Assembly (NCBI GenBank): GCA_015501055.1
Contig: JADNYV010000189.1
Location: 1-64,000 of the forward strand
Reading direction: 5' to 3'
DNA from: Mucidula mucida
Lineage: Eukaryota; Basidiomycota; Agaricomycetes; Agaricales; Physalacriaceae
Length of the DNA: 64,000 nucleotides
Shown: positions 45,196-57,929 of the stretch, piece after piece
Layout: each line of letters begins with the position of its first letter
Position numbering within the stretch: position 1 is the stretch's first letter
Program-made: the position numbers and the translations under genes
Notes under the pieces: generated by a model
What the model saw: only the letters and a program-made list of their open reading frames with translations
What the model was told of the DNA's origin: nothing
The model's database searches: none

Positions 45196-45998
45196 ATGCC
45201 AGTCTACCCATTCCCTTATCCAAGCGACTTTCAGATAGAAGACTGGAAGACACACGAAGGTTCTATTCCAAGGACTTCCCGACGAACACGTTATACATCT
45301 AGCCCTGGGCACCGACATCGAGGGTTATCTACACCACAGCCAATACCTGCGCTTCATGGCCATGATGACGACCACGCCCATAGTCAGGCAAACTTGTATC
45401 GCGACGAACAAAACTATAGCCCTTCACGAGGACGCAGTCACTCACGTCCTCGATCTGTGGGACGACGGAGTCGATCCCAATCTCCTAGAAGAAATCATCG
45501 GGATCATCGTTCATCTTCAAGAAGACGTAGTCGGTCAAACTCTCCACCCAGAACACGAGTGTATGATAGGCACACCCCTCCCAGAAGGTCATACACGTAC
45601 ACAAGAGATGACTTAACATCACGGATTTCTTCGCCCGTACGTCCTAAGCATAAGGGCGAACGACACGGGAAACTTGAAGACCAATTCCCGTCGTCGAATG
45701 GCGAGAGCAGCAGACCTGCAAAGAGAGACAGTAAGCGAATGCGGCAATATCGGTCAGTAGGCACACCCAGTGGCTGAGAAAATTCTTACTGATATAATGT
45801 CATCTTAGCGACAGACATGAACCCACAGAACCGCAAGTCCAGGTTGAGAATTATTGGGGTGATGTCGGAGACGAAGCTGAGGTTGAGATTGACCCAACCG
45901 TTGGGCCACCTACATTCACCCGACGAGCTGCATATAATCTTGATCTTCCTCCACCTGGCTTGTCTAAACCGAAGAAATACCGATTCGGAAAACATTGA
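45196..45998 (+). CDS. RS-rich hypothetical protein
   Basis: Exon 1 (45196-45752) encodes MPVYPFPYPSDFQIEDW and then an Arg/Ser-rich region: SRGRSHSRPRSVGRRSRSQ, RSSSRRRSRSNSPPRTR. A 56-nt intron GTCAGT...TCTTAG (45753-45808) joins in phase to DRHEPTEPQVQVENYWGDVG, an acidic stretch, then FTRRAAYNLDLPPPG and a basic end KKYRFGKH with TGA at 45996-45998. The product is about 248 residues. RS regions occur in splicing regulators and other RNA-binding nuclear proteins, but no RRM is present. A nuclear RNA-related role is only inference. Without transcripts the start could be further upstream. Confidence 0.6.
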
Positions 45999-46696
45999 TG
46001 GGCTGTCATGACATCCCGCGTACTCCGTCCGACGTCGACGACGGCTGCAGACCTCCACTATACGCGCAAGTGATTGAATAGCGTGGTTCTAGCAACAAGA
46101 GGACATAAGGCATAGTACACCCCATTGTCCTCGCTGGTGATCAAGACATTCGGCGCATACGGGAGTTGCAGCAAGATTGGGCTCCATCTTGCCTAAGGCC
46201 TTCTATGCTCCCGTGATGTTAGTGTGTAATGTAAACGCGTATCATATTTCCAGGAGATGAGATGGTCCTCTCTTTCCGTTAATGCAGGAGCGCGCCTGGG
46301 GGAATGGTCGTAGTATGTGCCTTGATTTGACAAGCAATGTGCAATAATATTGGGCAATGTCAACAACGAGAAATGACCTGTCTGTAGAACACATAAGAGT
46401 GAAAGCCCAGAGAGCTCTAGAAAGATCTGTTTCGCGCGCGCAAGGCGTTTACGTCCAAGAGAATGGCAATATTGTGCGAACAATGATGGGGGATGTGAAT
46501 CAAGCTCCGGAAGCTCGGGCCGCACTGTACTATATTCGTTCCAACTGTTCTGACAATGACTATGTATGTACACCTCAGCGGTGCCTTTGTTACCCAGCCG
46601 AGTCTTATAATTCATTATTTCCGTCCTAATCAGTTTATTTGGTATCACGTGCTTTTAGTATCCGAGAGGCGCCTCCGCACTAGACCCATCCTGTCC
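45999..46696. other. Region without a supported gene
   Basis: The open frame at 46357-46629 (VKAQRALERSVSRAQGVYVQ) has no recognised family, and overlapping frames occur on the other strand. Nothing else is seen. Confidence 0.4.
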
Positions 46697-46840
46697 CTAC
46701 TCGAAACAAAGAATTCCTCGACTCGCAAGGCGCGGCAAAGCGCGACGCACCACGGATACAAGCCGTGGCTGTGCCTGGTCGGTGATAAGATTCCTGTCGT
46801 AAAAGTGAATGTGTTGCACGCCATTGAACGCCGAATGGGA
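46697..46840 (-). pseudogene. F-box family C-terminal fragment
   Basis: The minus strand encodes SAFNGVQHIHFYDRN, TDQAQPRLVSVVRRALPRL and the end ASRGILCFE (stop at 46697-46699). This is the typical C-terminus of the F-box family seen elsewhere in the window. The rest of the gene is absent: upstream on this strand the sequence becomes an acidic-gene fragment in the opposite orientation. Confidence 0.6.
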
Positions 46841-46871
46841 CAGAGCCTCAGCAAGTTTGTATCTGACTCTA

Positions 46872-47100
46872 CCGAAGAAGACTTGGAAGTGTGTGGGAGT
46901 CGGATGATGAGAGTAGCAGCAGCGACGAGGAAGACTTGGACGAGTACGTGATTGGTTCTTAAATTCACGTTCAAAAGGAGCTGATGTAAACTCATAGCAC
47001 CGACTGGTCGTCTGACGAAGAGGATGGGCCTGAGGTTTGGGATGAAGACCCGGCGGATTGCCTCGAATATCTCCCTTTTGTTTTCCCGATTGAGTTCTGA
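46872..47100 (+). pseudogene. Small acidic protein, third (partial) copy
   Basis: It contains the end of exon 1 (ESDDESSSDEEDLDE), an intron GTACGT...CATAG ending at 46997, and exon 2 TDWSSDEEDGPEVWDEDPAD to LPFVFPIEF with TGA at 47098-47100. The beginning of exon 1 is missing and replaced by other DNA, so it is a 3' fragment. It confirms the C-terminus of the family. It lies just inside the spacer, next to the right-arm boundary. Confidence 0.6.
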
Positions 47101-47526
47101 GCTAGAAGATGCACTAAAACTGATACTGTCATGACTATTGTATTAAACGAAATAAACACACTGTACATCGCATGCCATCCAGGTCAGAGTCCAGTGTGCA
47201 AGTTTCTCACCTACCCTACTTCCGTGTATATCCTCATACCGCGCGGGCAGATTGGCTACAGGCCGTCTTTGGAAAAGCAGTTGTGTGATTTAAAGAGGTA
47301 GTAGCGACCACAAAACTAAGTCCAAAGCGAGGTACTGTATGCAGCATCTGGTCTATACTATCTAACTTGAAATCAGGATGCTACGCCAAATGGTCATGCG
47401 AGAACGTACCAGTCAAGATAGGACATCAACAACGGTACCTTCATCGACGACGTTGTATCCCTGATGTACTATACTCAAAGGGAGCTCGTAACATCGTGTG
47501 CCTACCTCGTCGTTTGAATATCCCTT

Positions 47527-48626
47527 CTAGAAATGAATCTTCTGTACGCCACGAAATACGTCGTGGGACAGCACACCAAAGAGTGCGTCGCACAGCTTCG
47601 GGCTGTGGTGATGAGGCGTGAATGTCAACGTAAGTTCGGTGAAATGAATAGTCGCGCCAGAGTCTGCGAGCGACTGGAATGCGGCGGTCCACCATTCGAT
47701 CACAAACGCATTGTGGGCTGCGAGGCATAGTTGGAGATGCATACAGTGCAGGCCATCGAGTACGGAAAGAGCATTTGTAGGTGGTTCTTGAACATAGCCT
47801 GACCGCCGTGTCAGTGGTCGATGAGGCGTGGATAGCATAATAACACCGTACCAGTAATCTTCAATTCTACGCTGAGGGAGTCCAGTCGGAGGGTCGACTC
47901 GCGAAACCAGGTGAGCCAAACCGTTAATTCGGCCAGGGTATGTGCAATGTACTCGCAGCGTTTCAAGCAAGGAAACGTGGTCTGGGGTTTTGAGAACCAA
48001 AATTGGAACGTGTCGTAGATACCACCAGCTCCTAGATCCAAAGAAAAGAACTCGACACATGGAAGTCGTACGACATTTGGGGTGAATCCCAGTGTTGACC
48101 GTTGTACGCCAAGAGAAACGAACCACACGCGCTTGACTGGGCTTCCTTCTAGGGATGAAAGCGCTTGTTGGAAGTTATACTGGGTCTTTAGACCTTGGAT
48201 GGTCATGGCGGTTAGCGACGACTGGCGTATGAAGTCGGCGAGGACCTGGGGAAAAGATCGCCAGAGGTACGATTCTTTCCATACGGGTGAATATGACACG
48301 GTAATGGAAGTAAGGTGAGGTAGACGTCGTAGTAGAGCGGCAATATCCTTCGCGTATTGGGTTGGATCGATCTTGTCTGACCCCACAGGAAACTCGGAGA
48401 ATGATACGATGCGAACGAGGGTTTGGAGATGTGGATGGTGGGCAAGGTGGACTGTGAGGCACTCTATCATGAACGCATGGGTCAAGTCGATGTGATGGAA
48501 GAGGGCGCGCTGGCTTGGACCGGTCCAGGCCCGAGCGACAAGCGCACAGCTTTCGAGAGTCCACGAATCGTCAGAAAGACAATCGACAGTCGCGTCTAAG
48601 AGCTCTAATGGCAGGGAAAGGCTCAT
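47527..48626 (-). CDS. F-box-like protein (right copy, best preserved)
   Basis: Exon 1 48626-47852, a 53-nt intron 47851-47799, exon 2 47798-47527. The translated product is identical to that of 27738-28837, including the early stop after IHF. The shared stop shows the truncated form existed before the duplication, or the two copies have been homogenised. Same inferred role as an F-box substrate adaptor. Confidence 0.7.
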
Positions 48627-50032
48627 TTTGGAGGGGCAAGGTTACTAGAGCAGGTGTTCGCTATGAACATGTTTAGTTTAGTGTTATAGGCCCCAAGACA
48701 AAATTTGATACCTGCTTGTCCGAGTTAGAAGCTGTATCTGGAGCCTCAGCCTGTGGTAAGGAAATAAGGATGATCCAAAGAAAGGCGGGCGCGCACGCGT
48801 TGAATGCCAACACGAAGAGCGTCCAGGAATAGCTTGTATGCAACAGCTCTTGGCCAAAATATAGAAGGTTTCTGGGATGATAGGAAGGAAAGACATACGA
48901 CGTAGTAGAAAGTACTGTGCTAGAAAAGCAGGGAGCAGCAGACTAGGCCCACTCCACAGAGGCCACAAGCTAAGCTGAGCAGATGCAGCTCACTTATCAA
49001 TATGTCAAAGATTACGGATTGAGGATGGAGGATGATGACCGTCAGAAGACAAGAGCGCCGGGCCCCGGCACGATCGCGCTTCTATTTATCAATGAACCGT
49101 GGATCCAACACATCTACCGGCTCTCTTCCTCTAACTCTATGGACAGCTGGAGCGCACGGTGTAAGCGTAGCTTCCTGGACTTCATCTCCAGCAACGCATT
49201 CCAGCCATGGCATACGAAAAATCCGACTTACTAGTAACTTTTCCGATCTTTGTCGGCCCTTTCGACTCAACGCCTCAGTAGGACGTTGTCAACGGCTTCG
49301 CTCCTATGTCTAGATAGAGACGCACTGCCCTTCGGCCTAAATGGAAGGTTGTCGACCTCACAAGGCCTTACAAGCCAAGCACCGCTTGCTCGAACGGGCT
49401 GGCGAACGATTGCTCATACGGGGATCAGATGGGTATGTCTTATTTACGAACTGCCCGATATTCCAAAGCCTACTGGTATCCACAGGTCCAAAACTCTTCA
49501 GCTCCCGGAGAATGTCAACATGACTTGGTGCCGTTATACCTAGTGAGATGCGTAGCTCGCCGTTGTCGGTAGCGAACCGTCTGTATATAATCATTGGGAC
49601 CTATGGCGCTATACGGTGCTGTCCCCTTTGTAGTCGTCTATCACCGGTGTCTCGCGTAGTTTGTCAATCTTGAATCACATTGCTGTACTTAATCTTTCAA
49701 CGCGCCATCTATAACCGGTACCAGCTTAAGATAACTCGAGATTGCAGACGGCACCGGAGAACTTGAGAGTACAGTATCCATCTTGAACGCAAATATGGGG
49801 AAGAGATACTCGAAGGTAGTCGATGATCTAGAGTATGCACCTTCAGCTTCCGAATCTAATGGGGCATCGTCTCGGGACCCCACGTTCGCCATCCTGTCAA
49901 CAACCTTGCCTCATGCGTTTCATATACAAACATACGATACATGGGCAATGTTTTAAGGTCTACTGAAAGACGATGTTGGCTACTTGCTCCGACGTGCTTT
50001 TCCGGCTGGACGTTCGCGAGCTGTTTTTTTTT
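48627..50032. other. Mirror of the 26.4-27.7 kb region
   Basis: Near-identical to the left counterpart but with about 20 extra bases near 48815-48835. With them the minus strand reads SWTLFVLAFNACAPAFLWII, a good membrane span. No complete gene can be built. Confidence 0.4.
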
Positions 50033-51332
50033 TTACAGAAACGAAAGCACCCCTCGACTGGAAAGGCATAGCAGAGTGCGCCGTATCAGAGATACCAGCT
50101 CCGGAAGCATCTTCTCAGTGACTCGCGCATTCCACACCAAATCAGATCCGTCCTCAAAGTGAATTCGCCGCACACCTGTAAAAGCGGCATGAGACAACAC
50201 TTGGTCAAGTGTTGCCCACTCGGCCAAAGCACCCTCGAGGTCGATAGGATGATATCTAAACGTGAACGTGAGTTCCGTGAAGTGAACAGTTGTGCCCGAG
50301 TCGGCCAGGTCCCGGAACAGAGAGGAAAACCAGCTTATCAGCAGTGTCGGCGGTGTGAGGCTCCCCCCAACGACGTCAGATATACACAACTTGACATGCC
50401 TGAAGTTAAGACCTTCGAAGAGGCTCACATCACTCGGCAGGTCATGATAGGAGTGAAAACAATCTAGTAGAAACGGTTTTGTCAGGATCGAGTCGAGTAG
50501 CTGTATAGAGAGTCACGGACAACACATCAAATCCAGTCGGAATGATTCCAATCGGAGAGCCGCAGGGCGCAGAATTTGAAGAAAGGAAATGTAAATGATG
50601 TTGGCCGAATTGATGATGATCTCGACGTGTTTTAGATTGGGAAACATTGCTGGCCACCGACAGAGCTAGAAGTTGAATGCACCGCAGATCTCTGAGGGGT
50701 TGCATAGTTCAAGGCGGAGCATTTCAAGCCGGGAAAGGTGTACAACGGTGAGTGTCGGGTCGATAAAGGCCACTGGACCGGGCTCGGATGGCACATGTGG
50801 ATATGCATAGAAAGTGACTCGCCTAACGTTGGAGCTCTCTAGAATGGAGAACATTTGTTGGACATCCACCTCATCCTGGATACCGCGGATGATTAGCGCT
50901 TGCAGGGATTCAGACCTGCGCACGAAAGCGCTGAAGGCTTCAATAGCCCGTTCGTCATGGGCATCCCAGATTCTGCTCCTGTCGAATGCGATATCCAATG
51001 ATGTTACGTGAGGCATGAGGGCGAATAAGGCGGCGAGGCATGACAGATAGTTCTCCCGGAGTCGTTCGCTCTCAGCGATCTAATGCAATGCTAATTGTCA
51101 TATCCCGGATGAGATGTTGAAGGTGTGGATAGCGTATGAGGTGGGCGGAAAGGCGGACCACAGGTAGATAACCGGACAAGTCGAGTTGTTGGAAAAGGGC
51201 GCGCTGGCACGGCGTTGCCCACGTCCGCGCGACGAGGGCACAGCTCTGCAACGTACGCTTGTCGTTTGGGTTGTTGTACAGCAAATGCTCGGCAATGAGG
51301 TCCACAAGCTCCGGTGGCAGAGGAAGGCTCAT
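50033..51332 (-). pseudogene. F-box-like protein (right copy of the 25-kb gene)
   Basis: Start MSLPLPPELVDLIAEHLL at 51332. It has the same one-base shift after ALDR as the left copy, and the body continues at 51016. The right copy has an additional stop after FNF (TAG at 50666-50668) where the left reads FWLCRW. The C-terminal part (50033-50428) ends SSRGVLSFL. It is a pseudogene, with the primary lesion older than the duplication. Confidence 0.65.
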
Positions 51333-51917
51333 CTCCGAATCGCCACTAAGCGGTGTCCTATCAAGACATAGATTTATTTGTGGTAGTCTGGTCAAAGATG
51401 AAAAGGATTGCTTACCAGGACTAACAGAAGAAATGGACAAGAGTTGAATGTTAGCTAGTAACAGTCTGTATGTCAATCAAGATGGGGACAGGAAAGCGAT
51501 ATGATACCGTGTATCAGTTGTAGATGGCCGTCGCAAGGCAAACATTGATGCCACTTGATTGACAACCATCGTTCGGAATACTCTTTCAAGCCACTTTATG
51601 ACCATGCCTCTGGGACGTTATCACAATATATTCAGGCTTGCAGTTCTTCCTGATTGAGACCTGGTGCCGTCTCTACCTCCTTACCTATCTGTGGTCATAA
51701 CTCGTTCAAATATTTGACTCTCGCGCAGGAAGCGTCTAGCGGGTCGCTGTCGGACTACAGAGATTCAAAATATACCGCATCTCAACCACCTATCCTGGGG
51801 GCCGCGCGTCCAGTCTGGTCACTAAAGTGTCGACTGGCAACATTTTCATATTCGCCGCCGCGCCGCTAGTCAAATCCATACTAGTAGATGCCTTCCCCGT
51901 CTCTCGCGCCCAGCCCA

Positions 51918-53211
51918 CTACAAGAAGCAAAGAACCCCTTTGCGGCGAAGACGTGGACAGATACGCCGAATGCTCGATACCACTTCCGGATGGCTCAACT
52001 CTGTGACAACAATCCTTTCCGGCACTTTCTCAAAACGTATCCGCTCTACGCCGTTGAACGCATCATCGGAGAGTACAGCGTCCAAAGCGCCATAGGTGGA
52101 CGTCAACATACTATTATGTTCGCCAGAGAAGTCGTCGACGATTGACAACGTGAGTTCGACGAATTGGATAGGCGCGCCCGACTTTACGAGGCGACATAAT
52201 TTCGCACAGAACCAATTGAAGCATTTCTGCAGGCATAGAGCAGATCCCGCGTACTGGGGGGCCACTTTGAAATGCTTGAAGTGTACCCCATCGAACAGAT
52301 GTGTATTCGGATGAACGAGCCCATCGTGGAACAGGGCGCCTATACACAGTCAATTGTTAATGATATATGAAATGGCCGGTCACACATACATTCTCCTAAA
52401 TTCAGACGAAACGAATCAAGTCGCAGAGTGAACGCTTGCTGTAGGACTCTGGACCAGACAATCAAGTCATATTCTTGGTCCACGGAAACCTCTAGGTGCT
52501 TGAGATCCGGAAACATAGTCTGGTGCTCGGACATCCAATGCTTCATGCACTTCTCGAAAACATCAGCCAGCCGCATAACAACGCGCAGGTATTCCACCGC
52601 CGGAAGCCGCGTGACCACACTCTGTTCCGTGGTGGTATTGCGGTCGTAGTAGTAATAATCATGCTGCGTGTTTTGCTGCAAGGTAACCCGCTTGATCCCT
52701 GTGTTCTCCAGATACGAGAAAATCTGCTGAAGATCAAGATCATAAGTAAAGCCGCGAATGGTAATCGCCTCGAGGGATGCAGTGTGTAGGAAAGCGCCAA
52801 ATGTCTCTAACAAGCGTCGGTTGTTGGCATCTTGCGCTCTACAATTGCCGAGCGTAATATCCCAGGAGACGAGACGAGGCATGAGGCCGAATAGACCAGA
52901 AAGAGCGGCGAGATAATCCTCGCTGCCTGGAATATAGTTATCTAGGGAGCAGCTCCCAGTTTGTTTGCTATCTGTCTGAGACATAATTACATGGCGAATG
53001 TCGGTTTAGAGGTGGGGGTAGCGGCGCAGATGCGCGGGTAGAGATGCGATGCTGGAATCTTTCTGATTAAGATCGAGGTCTGGTAAGAGGGCGCGTTGGG
53101 CAGGGATAGCCCATGATTGCGCCACAGGCGCATAGGAGCGCAGGTTGCTTGGGTAGATGCAGAATCGGGAACGTGATCTAGAATCAAGTCGACGACCTCG
53201 GGTGGGCTCAT
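51918..53211 (-). pseudogene. F-box-like protein (right copy of the 23-kb gene)
   Basis: Start MSPPEVVDLILDHVPDSAS at 53211. One extra base relative to the left copy follows the F-box, but the frame still does not reach SNLRSYAPVAQSW. It keeps the four bases lost on the left, so HLRRYPHLQTDIRHV is continuous here. The open body is 52340-52984, six residues different from the left over 214, with the same 50-nt intron, and exon 2 ends LRRKGVLCFL at 51918. It is nearer to intact than the left copy. Confidence 0.65.
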
Positions 53212-53449
53212 TCTGGAGCTAGAGAAACGAAGAATTGTCAGAGGTGCGAAAGGTAAAAAGAGCAAGGTCTCACGTACCTGGCAGGAAAGGACAAAACAAG
53301 CCCCTGATCATGACGTACTTACAAAGGTATTTACCTCCGCCATTTGAGCTCGTACGCTTCTGGAGGGTCGGTAGTTCAGACACCTCCTTCGCGACGCCTC
53401 ATCATTATAACAAGTGGTCTAAGTATGTCTATGAACAAATACTCGTCTA

Positions 53450-56400
53450 AAATGTCCTTGCAATAGTTTGAACGATTGGATTTCTAGGCCGCGTTACCCA
53501 AACAGTATATGCGGAACGGGGCATGTTGTCTGGTATCTACATGTTCACTATCGTTTCGTAGCACAGACACGCGTGTCATGCTAATCAATCCTAAAGGTAT
53601 GAATGAGTTTTGGGATATGTAGCAATTCAAAGAGACTAACATACATACCCATCCTCGTCTAACTTTGCCAAGCGCCACACAAGAACCATCGCTATACTGG
53701 AAAGGCATCAGTCACTAGAGGGTAGTATCTAGGAGAAGACGCATCGAGTACGTAGACTGGTGTCGCTTGTTCCATGTGTGGCTCGACGCGCTCATGTTCC
53801 GCCACTTGTCGTTGCTCTTTGAGGTGTCTTTACAACATATCTTGCTCACTGCAACGACGGACTATGAAACGGGCAGCTACTACGGGTACGATGCGTCTGC
53901 CATGGTGTATAAATGTGTCACCGACGACAAACCGGAGCGGACGGACGATGAAGATATGGAAGACGAAGACGAGGATGAAGAAGACGAGTCAAACAATAGA
54001 GAATCCGAGTTCTATTTGTATGATGCCATCGATGTGCGCCACATCTCGAGCGAGGAGTATATTGAGCATACGGGTAATGAGTCTCTAGAAGGATCAACCA
54101 AGTATTTTGGTGGAGGGATGTTCCTGCGTGAAAAGCAGGGTCCTGTGAGAGAAGGGACAAGGAACCTATAGGTACCCACCGCCCGTTATCGCTAGCGGCC
54201 AAGACAATTTAGCGCAGACGGGGCGTTGACCGCCTAATACCCGACATGTTCTTTTCCGCAGTTTTCTGCTTGCTCTAACGCGTCGCACAACGTATTGGTC
54301 GGCTCTGGGACGCGTCCATTGGTGTGAGCTTGGTGCAGAAAGCACAGGGGAAAACGATCTTGCGATTCCTACAGCCCTGGACATCCGACTGTGAGCTTGT
54401 CCACCAAGCCGCAACGACGTCGCAAATAACTTGGGGTATTGGCTTTGGTGCCTTCGAGAGCGGTCCAAGCCTAGGAACGCATTCGCTCTTCGGTTGTAGA
54501 TTTTGCGTCGGAAGTGGCGCCTATGTCGGACAGTGCGTCAAGGTGCATGGCTAACGACGCCGTCAATGTTGATAGTGAGTTTCGTGGCACATATAGGCGT
54601 ACCTTGAATACTCAAGACGCCCGAATTAAAGTCTCGTCTGTCCTTGCAATGAAGACGATTCGCCTGGCCGTTTTCCGTTCGGTACGAGAAAATCGCACGT
54701 TATCTGGTATCTACATGCTCTCCTAGTCTATCGTTTCGTGACGCAGACACGGGTAGCATTCCAGTTGATCCCTAAAGATATTATGAATGAGTTTCGGGAT
54801 ATGTAGCAATTCGGAGAAACAAACATACCTCATTATCCCATCTAAATCACCGCTCAAGAACCATCGCTACACTGAAAGGCACCAGTCACTGGAGTTTTAC
54901 ACAACATATCGGCCGGTTCTGGCTCGCGCCCGTTGACGTGGCTGTTTAGAACGGTAGCGGTAGGGTCGCGATACCCACAGGCCGTTGGCAGAGCATCGTA
55001 GGCGAGTAAGTGAATCCACGAAGAGGAGCGCATGTGAGACGAGTAGAACTCGTATGCCTTTCGGCGAACGTGCTGGTCGAGGTCCATTGAAGATACATAG
55101 GGCGAAATGCTTCAGGGCGACGCGGCCTGGAATATTTCGACATGTCTTTTGTGGAATGAGAGAGGTGGTTGTTGTAGGAGCAGGTCTTTGCGAGCAAGGT
55201 TTGAGCATCCGAAAAATCGATAACCTGCCTGTCTCGTTTCGCAGGAGCTAAAAAAACAGATGGACTGCAATGTTTTGGGTAGGATGGAGAAGGCATGTAC
55301 GCGTCTAATAGATACGGGTTGAGCGTCGGGAAAGCTTTGGAGGGCGATTAACTGTTTGCCCTCGTGAATGGCGCAGCTAGCCTAGAGATTTTATAAGCAT
55401 GGACTGATTTGATCTCGGAAAACGCAATCAGTCATACTTGAGCCCGTATTCTAGTCAAGGCCTTTTCAGAGCCGGCGACGTCTGGTCGCGTTGTTTGTTT
55501 GCTAGGGTAGGTGTCCTTTCTTGCTATCACTGAGTATCAGTGCAGCAGCGCAAGCGAGGAACGCGAGGTCGGCCGTAGCATAGGCGTTTGGTTGAAGGTG
55601 CGTTGATATACCATGTCTTGGGGCGTGTCGAGAAACAGGAGAATGAGGAGCGTCCAGTCTATTGAGATCATCGTATTAGGAATGCGAGCCCAGAGAACTC
55701 TAGAAAGACGCACTGATTTTTGATGGTGTAGCCAACCAATTTCTTCGTGACCGCCGTTGGACTCTCTTCCCCAGAATACGTGGGTTGCACTGCAAACGAA
55801 TGAAGCCAATGCGTCGAGCAATATGGACGCGATCACGCACCAAGTCTGAATGCGAGTAATTGAAATCCGGATGGTAAGCCAAGGCAATAAGCCAGCCTTG
55901 GGTCTCATGGGCGCCTTACGTTGGCATGAAATAAGGCCTCACTAGCGTCCTACTTGGCGTGTTTTCCATCGAAAAGTCCAGTATATGTCATGACATGCGC
56001 GTAAGAGGTAATTCTAGCCAGATTTCTGCATGGGCACGGCCCAGGTGTATGAAATCTATGCCTGCTTGAACATAAATGAGCAAGTTACGCGCGTGTAATC
56101 AATGCACCAACGGGCCCAAATCACCATTTTCTATGTTCCTGCACGGCCGTGCGCTGTTGATTGACGAAAAATGTTGCAGCAGGATTACGCGAACGATGAT
56201 GGTGGTTAGTGATCAAGCGAGGTCAATCCGCTTTGTGTTCTGACCGTCATCAAACCCTCGTGCTAAATACTCGGCGTATATCAGTACTTAAGCTGGCACT
56301 TGTACGACTAGATTTGAACTTGTCCCCAGTGGTCCCATAGAAAATGTCTCGCGTGCCCGATTTCCTGATCGTTCTCAAGGACTCTGTCTTTTTCTTCGAC

Positions 56401-56480
56401 TGCTAGAGCCCTCAGAGCACTACTACTCAGTAGCGTTGTCCACTTACTTCAGTAAGTTTCAGCAATACCATCCCATCTAA
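53450..56480. other. Mirror of the 20.1-22.9 kb degenerate region
   Basis: The same content as the left counterpart with small indels, e.g. about 12 bp near 55065-55080 and 6 bp in the Asp/Glu run near 53960. The plus-strand frame 53767-54171 (FHVWLDALMFRHLSLLFEV, then a DEDMEDEDEDEEDE run) is the longest. It is unrecognised. Confidence 0.4.
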
Positions 56481-56512
56481 TACTAACTAATCCTCATCTT
56501 CCAAGTATATAA

Positions 56513-56838
56513 ATGGACGTGTCTATTTTACCTCCAGAGCTTGTAGATTTGATCATACAAAATCTCCGGGGCGAACAGACTCTCCAAAGCTGCGCACTCA
56601 TATCACGGATATGGGTTGCGCCCTCTTTCGCTGCATCTCTTTGGACAACTATAGAGTAGTACGCCTCCCCCCTCCAACGCTCTTCCCACCTCCAAAATCT
56701 CATTCACAAGGTGGGGATCTGGCACCTCAGCACGACTATCTGTCCTGCCTCACCGCATTATTACCTCTCCTCCCTTGTCTAACCTTTCTCTCTATAAAGT
56801 TTGATAGATCCCGCCTGTGGGATTCTCACGACCACTAA
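56513..56838 (+). pseudogene. F-box N-terminal fragment (right)
   Basis: Mirror of 19541-19866. It starts MDVSILPPELVDLIIQNL at 56513 and contains EQTLQSCALISRIW, then stops. The LSCLTALLPLLPCLTFLSI part is in another frame, ending at 56838. It has no leucine-rich body. Confidence 0.6.
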
Positions 56839-57043
56839 TTCATTGATGCCTTCCAAGTCCAACCCAAGTCAACGTCGTGTTTCAACCGTTCGCACATACC
56901 ATTTTGTTCAACGTCAATGCTCCGCCCGCATCGTAGACGGAGGTGGGGGTAGGTGGGAAACTTGCACACTGGACTCTGACGCGGATGGCATGATGCAATG
57001 TACAGTGTGTTTATTTCGTTTATTAAAGTAGTTGTGACCTAGC

Positions 57044-57456
57044 TCAGAACTCGATCGGGAAAACAAAAGGGAGATATTCGAGGCAATGCGCCGGGTCTTC
57101 CTCCCAAACCTCAGGCTCATCATCCTCTTCGACGGACGTCCAGTCGGTCCTATGAGTTTACATCAGCTCCTTGGAACGTGAAGTTAATAACTAATCACGT
57201 ACTCGTCCAATTCTCCCTCGTCGCTGCTTCTACTCTCATCGTCCGACTCCCACAGATCCGGCACTTCTTCTTCTTCGGCTTCAGACTCAAAGCTGCTATC
57301 CTCGCAATCATAACGGTATTCCAAAGACTCGTCATTGTCCTCGTCTTCGAGAGCGAAGAACACCAGCCACTCTGACAGACCCGCCTGGTTGACGCTGGAA
57401 ACGGACTCTAGAGTGACCCGCTCGTCGACAAATGAAACTCGGAGAGGCGATGACAT
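57044..57456 (-). CDS. Small acidic protein (right copy, intact)
   Basis: Exon 1 57456-57203 (MTSPLRVSFVDERVTLESV in the left-arm style, here starting MSSPLRVSFVDERVTLESV), a 53-nt intron 57202-57150 (GTACGT...CATAG), exon 2 57149-57044 ending LPFVFPIEF. The product is 119 residues and strongly acidic (ESEAEEEEVPDLWESDDES; EEDDEPEVWEEDPA). No signal peptide, membrane span or known domain is seen. A TATATAA lies about 60 bp upstream. The intron position is shared with the left copy and with the partial copy at 46872. Function is unknown. Confidence 0.6.
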
Positions 57457-57929
57457 GATGACAGTGCAGTGGTGGTAGTGGTGGTGGATGGTTGTCCTGT
57501 CCCAGTCACCAGTTATATACGCGCCTCGCGCGTCACCTGCCTCCATTGCCGCGTCCCTAAACACGCGCTGAGCGGTGCATCCAGTTTTGGTAATTGACTC
57601 ATTGTTCGGAAGGTGAACAATGGTGGTCATCAGATTCGCTTCTCGGTTATACTAAGTAGACGCTCACTTGTTTGTGAGTCGTATCTTCTAAATATCAACA
57701 GCAACACGCCATTGTCTTCCTCCAAGAACAAAAAGAAGTGTCGATCTTCGATTGTTGTCATCATCAACTCCGCACTGGCGGCAGTCAACAACATTTGCAT
57801 ACCATGAGGAAATTATTGTGTCTTTTGAGAGCTCTCTGGGGACTAGGCATGACAAAATGATCTCGCACACCCTCATCATACTCTACTCTACTCTAGACTC
57901 TACTCTTAAATATTTACAAGTCTAGAGTA

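Noticed and set aside
46357..46629. Open frame with VKAQRALERSVSRAQ segment
   Set aside because: No family, no intron signals that extend it, and overlapping frames on the other strand; not enough to call a gene.
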